From Streptomyces sp. CB03234 (lineage in GTDB: Bacteria; Actinomycetota; Actinomycetes; Streptomycetales; Streptomycetaceae), in NCBI RefSeq assembly GCF_001905885.1, contig NZ_LIYH01000004.1, positions 124,001 to 188,000 of the forward strand: 64,000 nucleotides of DNA, read 5' to 3'. This document shows positions 24,817-35,496 of this stretch, in pieces. The notes below the pieces were generated by a model that saw only the letters and a list, made by a program, of their open reading frames with translations, was not told the DNA's origin and made no database searches. Made by a program: the position numbers and the translations under genes. The first letter of the stretch is position 1; the number at the start of each line of letters is the position of its first letter.

Positions 24817-26144
24817 GACTGGCTCCTGCGGAAGCGGCGGACGTTGAACACCATGGCGGGGACCACCAGCAGCAGGAGCAGCACACCGAGCGCACTGCCC
24901 AGCCCCTGGTTGTTGCCGCCGCCGAAGGAGACGAGCCACATCTGGGTGGCCAGCACGGTGGCGTCCTCCTGCACCGGGCCCGGCGCGATGATGTAGATCA
25001 GGTCGAAGACCTTCATCACATTGATCACCAGGGTCACGAAGACCACCGTCAGCACCGGCGCCAGCAGCGGCACGGTGATCCGGCGGAAGACCTGCCACTC
25101 GCTCGCGCCGTCCATCCGTGCCGCCTCCAGGCAGTCGCGCGGCAGCGACGACAGTCCGGCGCCGATGAGCACCATGGCGAACCCGGTCCAGATCCACAGG
25201 TAGGCGCCGATGATCGCCGGGGTGACGAGGGCAGGACCGAGCCAGGAGACGCCCTCGTACGGCGGTGCGAAGTTCGCCGCGGGCAGCTTCACCGTGTACG
25301 CGCCCGGGGCCAGGTCCGCGAAGCGGAACGAGCCGTCGGGCGCCGTCGTCGCCGTGGCGACCGCCTTCCCGTCCCGTACCGCCTCCACCGTCAGCCCGGG
25401 CAGCCCGCGCTCCTCGGGGTCGATCACGCCCGGCCGCCCCCCGCCGCCGGGCGTGAAGTCCAGGTAGACGGCACCGCGCACCTCGTCCGCGGCGGCTTTC
25501 GCCGGAGAGGCGGGCTTCGCCTCCGCCGGCACGTCCTTGGGCGGTACGCCCACGAACCCCAGGCTCACGGTGCTGCCCGGCGCGACGGCCGCGGCCGTGC
25601 CGTACGACCCGTCCGGGCCCTTCTCGACGCCCTGGCCGTCCCGGGCCCGGGCGGTGGGGTACGAGGAGGCGTCCTCGAAGGCGTCGTGCACACCGACCAC
25701 CGCCGCGTTGAGCACACCCTTGTCGGGGTCCTCCTCGTAGGCGAGCCGGAAGATGATGCCCGCCGCCAGGAAGGAGACGGCCATCGGCATGAACAGCAGC
25801 AGCTTGAACGCGGTGGCCCAGCGGACCTTCTCCACCAGCACGGCGAGGATCAGCCCGAGGCCGGTGAGCAGCGTCGGGGCGACGACCACCCAGATGGCGC
25901 TGTTGCGGATCGCGGTGAGCGTGGCGGGGTCGCGGAACATCTCCGCGTAGTTCTCCCCGCCGACGAACCGGCTCCCGCCGGCGTCGAAGAAGCTGCGGCC
26001 GACCGAGAACAGGACGGGGTGGACGACCAGCGCGCCGAGGAGCAGCAGCGCCGGCAGGACGAAGGCGACGGCGATGGTCCGCCGGCGGCGCTGGGCGCGC
26101 CGCCGGGGACTCACGGCCCCCACGGGAGTGGTGAGGGTGGTCAT
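24813..26144 (-). CDS. Carbohydrate ABC transporter permease with an inserted Cna-B-like domain
   Basis: The 443-residue protein has the normal MalF-type helices and EAA loop (EAARMDGASEWQVFRRITVPLLAP), but about 160 residues (139-300) are inserted after the third helix. The insert holds a hydrophilic stretch and a segment resembling prealbumin-like Cna-B folds (GLPGLTVEAVRDGKAVATATTAPDG, then FRFADLAPGAYTVKLP, about 248-287). By topology the insert should lie outside the membrane, where E. coli MalF also carries its own P2 insert of different sequence. It may dock the binding protein. The gene overlaps the downstream permease by four bases. Confidence 0.88.
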   Translation of the reverse strand: MTTLTTPVGAVSPRRRAQRRRRTIAVAFVLPALLLLGALVVHPVLFSVGRSFFDAGGSRFVGGENYAEMFRDPATLTAIRNSAIWVVVAPTLLTGLGLILAVLVEKVRWATAFKLLLFMPMAVSFLAAGIIFRLAYEEDPDKGVLNAAVVGVHDAFEDASSYPTARARDGQGVEKGPDGSYGTAAAVAPGSTVSLGFVGVPPKDVPAEAKPASPAKAAADEVRGAVYLDFTPGGGGRPGVIDPEERGLPGLTVEAVRDGKAVATATTAPDGSFRFADLAPGAYTVKLPAANFAPPYEGVSWLGPALVTPAIIGAYLWIWTGFAMVLIGAGLSSLPRDCLEAARMDGASEWQVFRRITVPLLAPVLTVVFVTLVINVMKVFDLIYIIAPGPVQEDATVLATQMWLVSFGGGNNQGLGSALGVLLLLLVVPAMVFNVRRFRRSQS

Positions 26145-26148
26145 GTCG

Positions 26149-27479
26149 TCAGCCCTTGTACGCCTTGGCCGCCGCGGCCTCCAGCGCCGCCGCGGTCGCC
26201 GCCGGGTTCGAGGGGTCGCGCAGGAAGTCCTGGAGCAGCTTCCACTCGCCCACGCCCTTGGTGCCGCCGAACGAGGCGGGTGCCTGGTCCGACATGTCGA
26301 AGCGCACCGAGTCCCCGGCGAAGATCAGCGACTTGGCCGTCTCGCGCAGCGTGTCGTCACCGTACGAGGCGAGGTCCAGCTTCCGGTTGGGGGACAGGAA
26401 CCCGCCCGCCTCCGCCCACACGGCGGCCGCCTCGGGCGTCGCCAGGTACTCCAGGAACGCCGTCGCGGCCTTCTGGTTCCTGCCGTCCTTCAGGACGACC
26501 GCCGCGTCACCGCCGCTGACCACCGGGGCCTTGCCGCCCGCGACCGAGGGGAAGGGGAAGAAGCGGGCGTCCTGGCCGACCTTCTTGCCGAACTGGTCCT
26601 GGGCGATCCCGGCGACGAAGTCGCCCTCGTACACCATCCCGGCCTCCGGCTCGGGGCCGAAGACCTTCTCGACGGAGCCGGGGAAGTCGGTGCTCAGCGC
26701 GCCCTTCTGGCCGCCGGCGATGAGCTTCTTGTCGGAGAACAGCTGCCCGAGCGTGGTCAGGGCCTTCACCACGGTGGGGTCGGTCCACGGGATCTCGTGC
26801 GTGGCGAGCTGGTCGTATTTGTCCGGTCCGGCCTGGGAGAGGTAGATGTTCTCGAACCAGTCGGTGAGCGTCCAGCCGTCCTCGCCGGCGACCGCGAAGG
26901 CGGCCAGGCCGGAGTCGGAGACGGCCTGCGCGCTCGTGAGCATCTCCTCGTACGTCTTCGGCGGCGTGACGCCCGCCTGCTCGAACGCCGCCGGGCTGTA
27001 CCAGACGGTCGACTTGTGGGCCGCCTTGAAGTACAGGCCGTACAGCGTGCCGTCGACCGTGCCGTACTCCTTCCACACGGGCGCGTAGTTGGCGTTGACG
27101 GCCTTCTCGGTGGCCGGCGACAGCGGCTTGAGCCAGTCCTTCTTCGCGAACTGCTGGAGCACGCCGACCTGCGGGACCATCACCACGTCGGGCGCGTTGC
27201 CGCCCTCGATCTTGCTGCCGACGACTGTGGAGACGTTGTCACCGGTCGAGGTGAACCGGGTCTTGGCGCCGGTCTTCTCGGTGAAGGCGTCCAGCACCTT
27301 CTGGAAGTTCTTCTGCTCGGCGCCGGACCACACCCCGGCCACATCGAGGGTCTGGCCGCTGAGCTCCTTGCTCCCGCCGCCCGCGCCGACCGGGCCGCCG
27401 CCGCAGGCGGTGGCCCCCAGCGCCAGGGTCAGCGCCGAACAGCACGCCATCGCCATCCGTCGTCGCGTCATCATCGTGA

Positions 27480-27483
<4 letters not shown>
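26149..27483 (-). CDS. Alpha-glucoside/maltose-type ABC solute-binding lipoprotein
   Basis: The 444-residue protein begins with a lipoprotein signal (ALTLALGATACGGG, Cys near residue 26 as lipid attachment). The mature part has the family-1 sugar-binding pattern: NVSTVVGSKIEGGNAPDVVMVPQ, YGLYFKAAHKSTVWYSPAAFEQAG and a C-terminal region rich in Ala helices. GTG at 27483 follows GGAGG by seven bases and overlaps the stop of the GH13 gene (GTGA). It captures an oligosaccharide outside the cell and hands it to the two permeases encoded next. The adjacent GH13 enzyme suggests alpha-glucosides. Confidence 0.92.
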
Positions 27484-29171
<1,688 letters not shown>

Positions 29172-29229
29172 CACCCGTTGACCTGTTTCTTCGTGAAGGG
29201 GTGCGCGCCATCCAGAGCGGGTAGCGGTT

Positions 29230-29268
29230 ATGCATGCATGTTAAGTAGCCATGACGACGAGGTGTCAA
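29230..29268 (-). promoter_or_regulatory. Promoter and palindromic operator of the alpha-glucoside operon
   Basis: On the minus strand TTGACA (29263-29268) and TTAACA (29239-29244) are separated by 18 bases, a good -35/-10 pair. The self-complementary ATGCATGCAT (29230-29239) overlaps the downstream edge of the -10, a typical repressor position. No regulator gene is adjacent, so the repressor would act from elsewhere. The operator role is inference. Confidence 0.55.
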
Positions 29269-29300
29269 CGATGATGCAGAAAACAGCGGGAGTTGGCGGC

Positions 29301-29363
29301 TTATATCCCTTATATCCCACAGTTCGGTCGAGGTTTGGTCGCCTGAGGGCTACCTAACAGGTA
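29301..29363. promoter_or_regulatory. AT-rich repeats between the sugar operon and orphan binding protein
   Basis: TTATATCCC is present twice in direct contact (29301-29318), and TACCT-AAC-AGGTA forms a small inverted repeat (29351-29363). This is among the most AT-rich stretches of the window. It lies upstream of the sugar operon promoter and downstream of the orphan binding-protein gene. Function is unknown. Confidence 0.4.
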
Positions 29364-29392
29364 ACTGGATCGCCAAGGAGTGGGGCGAGGGA

Positions 29393-30667
29393 TCAGCGGC
29401 GGTGCGCGATGGCCGCGAGCTCCCCGGCCAGCCGCCGCACGGCCGCCTCGGGCGTCTGGGCTTGCGTCATCGCGTCATGCACCACGGCCTGCACGGCCAG
29501 GCTGACCTGCTCGTAATGCGGGCTCTTGGGGCGCGGCGCCGCCGTCAGCACGCTCGCCCGCAACGCGGGCAGGTACGGGAACCGCCGCACCAGCGCCGGG
29601 TCCTCGTAGAGCGCCGCCCGCACCGGCGGCAGTGCGCCCTCGCTCAGCACCCGGCGCTGCACCCGCTCACTCGTGAGGTACGCGATGAGGTCCCGCGCCG
29701 ACTCCGGGTGCCGCGCATGGCTGCTCACCGCCAGGTTCGACCCGCCCAGCACGCTCGTCCCCGGCCCGTCGGGACCCGGCAGCGGCACCGCGCCGAACTT
29801 CCCCGCCACCCGGGAGTCCCTGCCGGACGCACCGGCGTAGGCGTACGGCCAGTTGCGCAGGAACAGCAGCCTGCCCTCCTGGAACGCCTGCCGCGACTCC
29901 TCCTCCGTGTACGTCAGCGCTTCCCGGGGGATCCAGCCGTCCCGTACGCCCCGCGCCAGGAACCCGATCCCCGAGCGGGCCGCCGCCGAGTCCACCGTGA
30001 CCCGCTCGCCCTCGTCGCCGAGGATCGAGCCGCCAGCCGAGTACACGGCCTCCGCCGCGTTCACCGTCAGCCCCTCGTACGGCAGGAACTGGCCCGCGTA
30101 CCCCCCGAGGCCGTACCTCGGGGCGATCGTCCGCGCCTGCCGCTCCAGCTCCGCCCAGGTGCGCGGCGGCCGCTCGCCCTCGCGGTCGAGGACGTCCTTG
30201 CGGTAGAAGAGCATCCCGGCGTTCGTGACATACGGGACGGCGTACAGCTTTCCGTCGTACGTCGCCGTGTCCACCACCGGCGGAAGGAAGCTGTTCAGCG
30301 GGAAACGGCCACGGTCCACGGGCGCGATCCACCCGGCGGCGGCGAACTCCGACGTCCAGGCCACATCGATGTTGAGGATGTCGAACCGGCCCGCGCCCGA
30401 CCGGAGATCGGTGATCATCTGCGCCCGGGTCTCGTCCGCCGAGTCCGGCAGCTCGACCAGCGTGACCTTCTCGCCGGGGTGCGCGCGGTTCCAGCCGTCC
30501 AGTACCCGGCCCAGGTAGCCGGTGAGGTCACCGGCCGTCGCCAGGGTCATCGGACCCCGTCCACTCTCGGGCACCCGGCCCGCCGGGGCGGTACCGGAAG
30601 CCGCGTACCCGGTCAGAACGACCATCGCGACGAGGAGACCCCTACCCGCGGCACGTATCCACCGCAT
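29393..30667 (-). CDS. Orphan extracellular solute-binding protein lacking a lipobox Cys
   Basis: The 424-residue protein is a family-1 binding protein: MTLATAGDLTGYLGRVLDGWNRAHPG at the start, LNIDVAWTSEFAAAGWIAPVD, YAVPYVTNAGMLFYRKD and LLFLRNWPYAYAG. Its signal segment reads VVLTGYAASGTAPAG, where the lipoprotein Cys expected after LTG is Tyr, so it may be secreted or anchored by the uncleaved signal helix. GGAGG lies five bases before the ATG at 30667. It has no permease partner here. Its substrate is unknown; the sequence LTGY looks like loss of a lipobox. Confidence 0.88.
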   Translation of the reverse strand: MRWIRAAGRGLLVAMVVLTGYAASGTAPAGRVPESGRGPMTLATAGDLTGYLGRVLDGWNRAHPGEKVTLVELPDSADETRAQMITDLRSGAGRFDILNIDVAWTSEFAAAGWIAPVDRGRFPLNSFLPPVVDTATYDGKLYAVPYVTNAGMLFYRKDVLDREGERPPRTWAELERQARTIAPRYGLGGYAGQFLPYEGLTVNAAEAVYSAGGSILGDEGERVTVDSAAARSGIGFLARGVRDGWIPREALTYTEEESRQAFQEGRLLFLRNWPYAYAGASGRDSRVAGKFGAVPLPGPDGPGTSVLGGSNLAVSSHARHPESARDLIAYLTSERVQRRVLSEGALPPVRAALYEDPALVRRFPYLPALRASVLTAAPRPKSPHYEQVSLAVQAVVHDAMTQAQTPEAAVRRLAGELAAIAHRR

Positions 30668-30720
30668 AGGTTCCTCCCTGTGCACCCGGCGCGAGACATC
30701 GGCGTCCGCGTCTCGGGCAT

Positions 30721-30746
30721 GTATACCCGTTAGGCATGGGTGATAC
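30721..30746. promoter_or_regulatory. Imperfect inverted repeat upstream of the PadR gene
   Basis: GTATACCC (30721-30728) and GGGTGATAC (30738-30746) form an inverted repeat with one extra base in the right arm. It lies between the divergent orphan binding protein and PadR genes. PadR proteins commonly bind such ATAC-containing palindromes near their own promoters. The assignment is by position only. Confidence 0.4.
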
Positions 30747-30791
30747 TAGAGCCCACATCACATCGGGAGCACGCGGAGGAGGACAGCACGA

Positions 30792-31307
30792 GTGCGCCTT
30801 CCCCTCCTCGCCCTCCTCGCGCGCGGCCCCGCCCACGGCTACGAGCTCAAGCAGGACCTTGAGCAACTGCTGGGCGCCGCGTACCCTCCCACCAACGTCG
30901 GCCAGATCTACGTGACGCTCGGCCGGCTGGAGAAGTCCGGCCTCATCGAGGGCGAGGAGATCGCCCAGGAGAGCCGGCCCAACAAGAAGATCTACCGCCT
31001 CACCGACGCCGGGCAGGAAGCACTGCGCGCCTGGTTCGAGGAGACGGCCGACGAACCGAGGGTCCGGGACGAGTTCTTCATGAAGCTCGCCCTCGCCCCG
31101 CGCACCGGACTCGCCGACCAGATCGCCCTCATCAACAAGCAGCGACGCGAGTACCTCAACACCATGCGCAACCTCTCCAAGCTGGCCGCGACCGAAGACC
31201 GGGACAACCGCATCGCCCACCTGCTGATCGAGGGCGCCATGCTGCACCTCCAGGCGGACCTCGACTGGCTGGAGCGCTGCCAGGAGGAACTGGAGGACCT
31301 GCAGTGA
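30792..31307 (+). CDS. PadR-family transcriptional regulator
   Basis: The 171-residue protein has the PadR winged helix (LLALLARGPAHGYELKQDLEQLL, then NVGQIYVTLGRLEKSGLI and KKIYRLTDAGQEALRAWF) and a C-terminal helical dimerisation region. GTG at 30792 follows GGAGGAGG. The stop overlaps the GTG of the ABC ATPase (GTGA), so regulator and exporter form one operon. PadR proteins usually repress the adjacent exporter until a drug or stress ligand binds; that is the expected role here. Confidence 0.92.
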   Translation: MRLPLLALLARGPAHGYELKQDLEQLLGAAYPPTNVGQIYVTLGRLEKSGLIEGEEIAQESRPNKKIYRLTDAGQEALRAWFEETADEPRVRDEFFMKLALAPRTGLADQIALINKQRREYLNTMRNLSKLAATEDRDNRIAHLLIEGAMLHLQADLDWLERCQEELEDLQ

Positions 31308-32062
31308 CGGACGCCTCCATACCGCTCTTGCGTGCCGAGGGCCTCACCAAGACCCACTACGGGGAGGGCGCCCCCGCCCATGCCGTACGCGGCGTCGACC
31401 TCTCCGTACGGCACGGCGAATTCGTCGCCGTCACCGGCCCGTCCGGCGCCGGGAAGTCCACGCTGCTGCACCTCCTCGGCGGCCTCCAGCGCCCCGACAG
31501 CGGCTCCCTGTGGCTCGACGGCGAGCGCACCGACGGCTACAGCGAGGCGCGCTGGGCGGTCGAGCGGCGCCGTCGCATCGGCATCGTGTTCCAGTTCTTC
31601 AACCTCGTCTCCAACCTCACCGTCGCCGACAACGTCGAACTGCCCGCTCTCCTCGCCGGCACCTCCGCCAGGCAGGCCCGCGCCGAGCGCGAGAAGCTCC
31701 TCGCCGAACTGGGCCTCGAAGGCAAGGCGCGCAGCATGCCGGGGGAGCTGTCCGGCGGCGAACAGCAGCGCGTCGCCCTCGCCCGCGCCCTGGTCAACCA
31801 GCCGCGCCTGCTCCTCGCCGACGAACCGGCCGGCAGCCTCGACAGCAAGGGCACCCGCGAGGTCATGCGGCTGCTCACCCGCTTCCACCAGCGCGGGCAG
31901 AGCATCGTTCTCGTCACCCACGACGCCCGGCTCGCCAGCGCCGCGGACCGGGTGATCAGCTTCTTCGACGGCCGGATAGCCGACGACGCCGAGCTGGGCG
32001 GGACGCCGCCGCGCCGCACCGGCCCGGCCGGCGTCATCGCGCTGAACGAACTGAAGGACTGA
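31304..32062 (+). CDS. ABC transporter ATP-binding protein (LolD/MacB type)
   Basis: The 252-residue ATPase has Walker A GPSGAGKST (about 46-54), Q-loop VFQFFN, signature LSGGEQQRV, Walker B LLLADEPAG and H-loop VTHDARL. The HAVRGVDLSVRHGEFVAVTGPSG start and the Asp-Glu-Pro-Ala pattern are typical of ATPases that power FtsX/MacB-type permeases. It pairs with the permease encoded six bases downstream and is co-translated with the PadR regulator. Confidence 0.93.
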   Translation: MTDASIPLLRAEGLTKTHYGEGAPAHAVRGVDLSVRHGEFVAVTGPSGAGKSTLLHLLGGLQRPDSGSLWLDGERTDGYSEARWAVERRRRIGIVFQFFNLVSNLTVADNVELPALLAGTSARQARAEREKLLAELGLEGKARSMPGELSGGEQQRVALARALVNQPRLLLADEPAGSLDSKGTREVMRLLTRFHQRGQSIVLVTHDARLASAADRVISFFDGRIADDAELGGTPPRRTGPAGVIALNELKD

Positions 32063-32068
32063 CCGGCG

Positions 32069-34432
32069 ATGCGGGCCATGCTGCGCTGGGCGCACGCCGA
32101 CCTCCGCACCCACCGGGGCGAGGCGCTCTTCCTCGTCGCCGCCACCGCCGGGATCGTCGCCTCGCTGCTCCTCGCGACCGCGCTGTTCGGGTACGCCACC
32201 AACCCCTGGCAGCGGGTCTTCACCCAGTCCCGGGGCGCACACGTCTGGCTCCACACCCAGCCCGCCGCCGACACCGGCCGGCTCGCCGCCCTCGACGGCG
32301 TCGCCGCCGTCTCCGGCCCGTACCGCACCGCCACCACCACCGTCGCCTCGCGCGGCGCCCGCGCGGGCGTGGAGCTACGGGCCACCGGTGCCGGCCTGCC
32401 CGCCACGGGCCGCCCGCTGGTGACGTCCGGCCGTTGGCTCGACCCCGCCGCCCCCGACGGTGTCGTGCTCGAAGCCGGCCTCGCCCGCGCCCTGTGGGCC
32501 GAACCCGGCGACCGCCTGACCCTGCCGGGCACGGTCGCGCCGCGCACAGAACCGGGCGCGGACGCCCCGCGCACGGAACCGGGACCCGGGCCCGGCGGCG
32601 CGGGCCCCCGCACCCTCACCGTGCTCGGGGTCGCCGACAGCGCCGAGCCGCGCTACCGGCCGGGCGAGCGGCCCGGGGTCGTGTGGGCGCTGCCCGGCGT
32701 CGTGCCCGAGGACCGCACCGCCGGACAGGTCGTCGGCCTGCGGCTCGCCGACCCCGACGACACCGACTACACGGTCCAGCGCGCCGTCACCACGCTCGGA
32801 GCCGGTGCCGTCACGGACGTGAGCACCTGGCAGCAGGCCCGCGCCGACGCACAGGGCGACACCCGGCTGCTCGGCCAGGTCCTCGGGCTGTTCGGCATCG
32901 GCGCCCTCATCGCCGCCGCGCTCGCCGTGTTCGGCGCCATCAGCACACGGGTGCGCGGCCACCTCCGGGACATCTCCGTCCTCAAGGCCGTCGGCTTCAC
33001 CCCCGGCCAGGTCGTACGGATCTTCCTCGTCCAGCACCTCGCCTTCGCCGTGTTCGGGGCCGCCCTGGCCGTCCTGCTCGTCCGGACAGTGGGCGGCCGC
33101 CTGCCGGGCCGGCTCGGCGACGCGGTCCAGGTCTGGCAGGGCCTGCCGGGCCACCTCCCGGGCCTCCTCCTCGTCCCGGTCGCGGCGGTGCTGTTCATCG
33201 GGGCGGCCACGTGTCTGGCCGCCTGGCGGGCGGGCCGCGTACCGCCCGTACCGGTGCTGCCGCCGGCCGCGGCCCCGGGTGGCGGGCTGTCCGGCGCGGC
33301 CCGCAAGGCGCTCGGGCTGCGCGTCCCGCCCGCGCTGGTCCTCGGCTGGCACCGCGCCTTCGGGCGGGGGCGGCGCGCCCCGGCCACCGTCGTGCGCCTC
33401 GCCCTGCCGCTGCTGCTGATCACCGTGGCGCTCGGCGCGTGGACGACCATCGAACGGTTCGACAGCCGCCCCGAGCAGGTCGGTCTCGCCGCCGCGCTCA
33501 CCGCCCGCCCCGACGGCACGCTCGCCGACCGCGAGGCGACCGCGCTGCTCAGGGCAAACCGGAACGTCACCGCCGCCCACCCCGGCCTGGAGGTCGCCGC
33601 CCTGGTCCCCGGCCAGACCGGCACCATCGCGCTGCGCGGCCTCGGCACCCGCGAGCGGCCCTACCCGTACTCCATCGCCGAAGGCCGCCCCGCCCACGGC
33701 CCCGACGAGGCCGTCGCCGGACAGGGCCTGCTCGACCTGCTCGGCGCCCGCGTCGGCGACTGGGTACGGCTGACCGTCGGCGGCCATCCGCAGGTGCTGC
33801 ACATCGTCGGCCGCAGCATCGAACCGGAGAACGCCGGCCGGGTCGTCTCCACCTCGCTCGACACCCTCCGCGAGAACGACCCCGGCCTGCGCCCCACCCT
33901 CTACCAGCTCCAGCTGCGCCCCGGCGCCGACCCGGACACGGTGCGCTCCGAGCTCGCCGACGCCTCCGCGGGCCGCCTGGACATCCACGAGGTCACCACC
34001 CCGGCCGACCGGCTCTCCGCCCTCCGCGGCGTCGTCTTCGGCCTGATCGCCGTCCTGGCCCTCATCGGCCTCACCGAACTGTCCACCGCCATCGGCGGCA
34101 CCGTCCGGGACGGCGAACGCGACCTGCTCGCCCTGAAGGCCATCGGCCTGTCCCCGCGCCAGATCACCACCGTCACGGTCACGGCCATCGGCTGCACCGC
34201 CCTGGCCGCCGCGCTCCTCGGCACCGCCCTCGGCATCCCGTTCGCCCACTGGCTGATCGACCACGAGGCCCACGCCACCGGCATCGGCGCCGGCATCGCC
34301 CACGCCCCGCCGCTGCCGCACCTCCTGGCCCTCACGGCCGCCGCCGTCACCGGCGCGGTCGCCCTCGCCGCCCTCCCCGCCGCCCGCGCCACCCGCCACC
34401 GCCTCACGGACACCCTCAGCGCGGTCGCGTGA
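32069..34432 (+). CDS. FtsX/MacB-type ABC transporter permease
   Basis: The 787-residue membrane protein has one N-terminal helix, a large extracytoplasmic domain, then helical blocks near 275-400 and again at the C terminus, i.e. two FtsX-type units (LGLFGIGALIAAALAVFGAISTRVRGHLRDISVLKAVGFTPGQV and VVFGLIAVLALIGLTELSTAIGGTVRDGERDLLALKAIGLSPRQI). With the upstream ATPase it forms an exporter or mechanotransmission complex for lipids, peptides or drugs at the membrane. It is regulated together with PadR. Substrate unknown. Confidence 0.9.
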   Translation: MRAMLRWAHADLRTHRGEALFLVAATAGIVASLLLATALFGYATNPWQRVFTQSRGAHVWLHTQPAADTGRLAALDGVAAVSGPYRTATTTVASRGARAGVELRATGAGLPATGRPLVTSGRWLDPAAPDGVVLEAGLARALWAEPGDRLTLPGTVAPRTEPGADAPRTEPGPGPGGAGPRTLTVLGVADSAEPRYRPGERPGVVWALPGVVPEDRTAGQVVGLRLADPDDTDYTVQRAVTTLGAGAVTDVSTWQQARADAQGDTRLLGQVLGLFGIGALIAAALAVFGAISTRVRGHLRDISVLKAVGFTPGQVVRIFLVQHLAFAVFGAALAVLLVRTVGGRLPGRLGDAVQVWQGLPGHLPGLLLVPVAAVLFIGAATCLAAWRAGRVPPVPVLPPAAAPGGGLSGAARKALGLRVPPALVLGWHRAFGRGRRAPATVVRLALPLLLITVALGAWTTIERFDSRPEQVGLAAALTARPDGTLADREATALLRANRNVTAAHPGLEVAALVPGQTGTIALRGLGTRERPYPYSIAEGRPAHGPDEAVAGQGLLDLLGARVGDWVRLTVGGHPQVLHIVGRSIEPENAGRVVSTSLDTLRENDPGLRPTLYQLQLRPGADPDTVRSELADASAGRLDIHEVTTPADRLSALRGVVFGLIAVLALIGLTELSTAIGGTVRDGERDLLALKAIGLSPRQITTVTVTAIGCTALAAALLGTALGIPFAHWLIDHEAHATGIGAGIAHAPPLPHLLALTAAAVTGAVALAALPAARATRHRLTDTLSAVA

Positions 34433-34485
34433 CCCGGAGCCCGGTGCTGTACTGAAGTCGTGAAGCCCTGATGAGAGGGGGCGAC

Positions 34486-35025
34486 ATGTACCTTTCCCCC
34501 TGGCGCCGGTGGGGCCGCGCCGCCCGCGCCGCCGCCGTCTCACTCGCCGCCGTGGTGGGCCTCGTCGGACTGGCGCCGCCCGGCAGCGCCGACGAGCCGC
34601 GGCCGGCCGGGCCACGCGGACCGGTCGTCCTCCGCGTCATCGACGGTGACACCATCGAGGTGCGGGGTGACGGCAGGGTCATCCCCGACGGGGCCGTCGT
34701 GCGGGTACGCCTCCTGGAGATCGACACCCCCGAGCGGGGCGACTGCTTCAGCCGCGAAGCCACCGCCCGTACCGCCGAACTGCTCCCCATCGGCAGCAGG
34801 CTGCGCTCCGAGCGCGACGTCGAGCTGAAGGACCGGTTCGACCGGTACCTGCTCTATGTGTGGAACGAGAAGAACGTCTTCGTCAACGAGTCCCTCGTCC
34901 GCAGTGGCCACGCCACCAAGGTCCTGTTCGAGCCCAACGACAAGTACTGGCCCACGATGACCAGGGCCGAGGAGGACGCCCGCCGGACCGGTGCCGGCCT
35001 GTGGTCGGCCTGCCCGGCCCTCTGA
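34486..35025 (+). CDS. Secreted thermonuclease-family (SNase-like) nuclease
   Basis: The 179-residue protein has a signal peptide (RAARAAAVSLAAVVGLVGLAPPGSADEP) and a staphylococcal-nuclease fold: LRVIDGDTIEVRGDG, VRVRLLEIDTPERGDCFS with the catalytic-loop Arg and Glu, and DRFDRYLLYVW with the second Arg position. Such enzymes cut DNA and RNA with calcium. ATG at 34486 follows AGGGGG; a start 15 bases upstream lacks this. It probably scavenges extracellular nucleic acid. Confidence 0.88.
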   Translation: MYLSPWRRWGRAARAAAVSLAAVVGLVGLAPPGSADEPRPAGPRGPVVLRVIDGDTIEVRGDGRVIPDGAVVRVRLLEIDTPERGDCFSREATARTAELLPIGSRLRSERDVELKDRFDRYLLYVWNEKNVFVNESLVRSGHATKVLFEPNDKYWPTMTRAEEDARRTGAGLWSACPAL

Positions 35026-35065
35026 CGGTCCGACCGTCCCCGGCCGGACCTGTCGCCTGGGGCGC

Positions 35066-35457
35066 TCAGCCCCGCAGGAAGTCGATCAGCAGCTCGGTCA
35101 CCGCGGAGGGCCGCTCCAGGCTGGGCAGATGACCGGCCCACGGCAGTTCGACATGGCGGGCGTCAGGCAGCACATCGGGGAGCCCGGCGGCGATCTGCCG
35201 GAAGTCCGCCACGTCGTGCGCGCCCGACAGGACGAGGCTGGGCGCCTTCATCGCCGACAGGTCGAAGTCGACCGTGATCCGCCCGAACTTCCCCCGCCTC
35301 CAGCAGCGCGTCCTCCCGGGCGCCGAACGCGCGTAGTTCGGCGCTGCGTTCGTGGGTGGGCAGCGCCGGACACAGCAGCGCCATGGAGCTCACGCGGTCC
35401 GGCCGGCGCGCGGCCGGTCCGGCGCGGGGGTCCGGCCGAAACCGCGGAAGTCGACGG
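35066..35457 (-). pseudogene. Decayed alpha/beta hydrolase
   Basis: Three pieces of one alpha/beta hydrolase lie on the minus strand in different frames. VDFRGFGRTPAPD, the post-oxyanion part, ends in a stop near 35392. DRVSSMALLCPALPTHERS, the segment after the nucleophile elbow, follows with the elbow itself missing. After a G-run at about 35288-35293 the frame shifts, and FGRITVDFDLSAMKAPSLVL continues to a normal end (HVELPWAGHLPSLERP, containing the catalytic His) at 35066. Both the N terminus and the GxSxG region are deleted, so it cannot be active. It lies between a nuclease gene and glutathione peroxidase. Confidence 0.8.
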
Positions 35458-35496
35458 CGGACCCTACGCGACCAGCGCCCCACGCGCCTTCGGATA

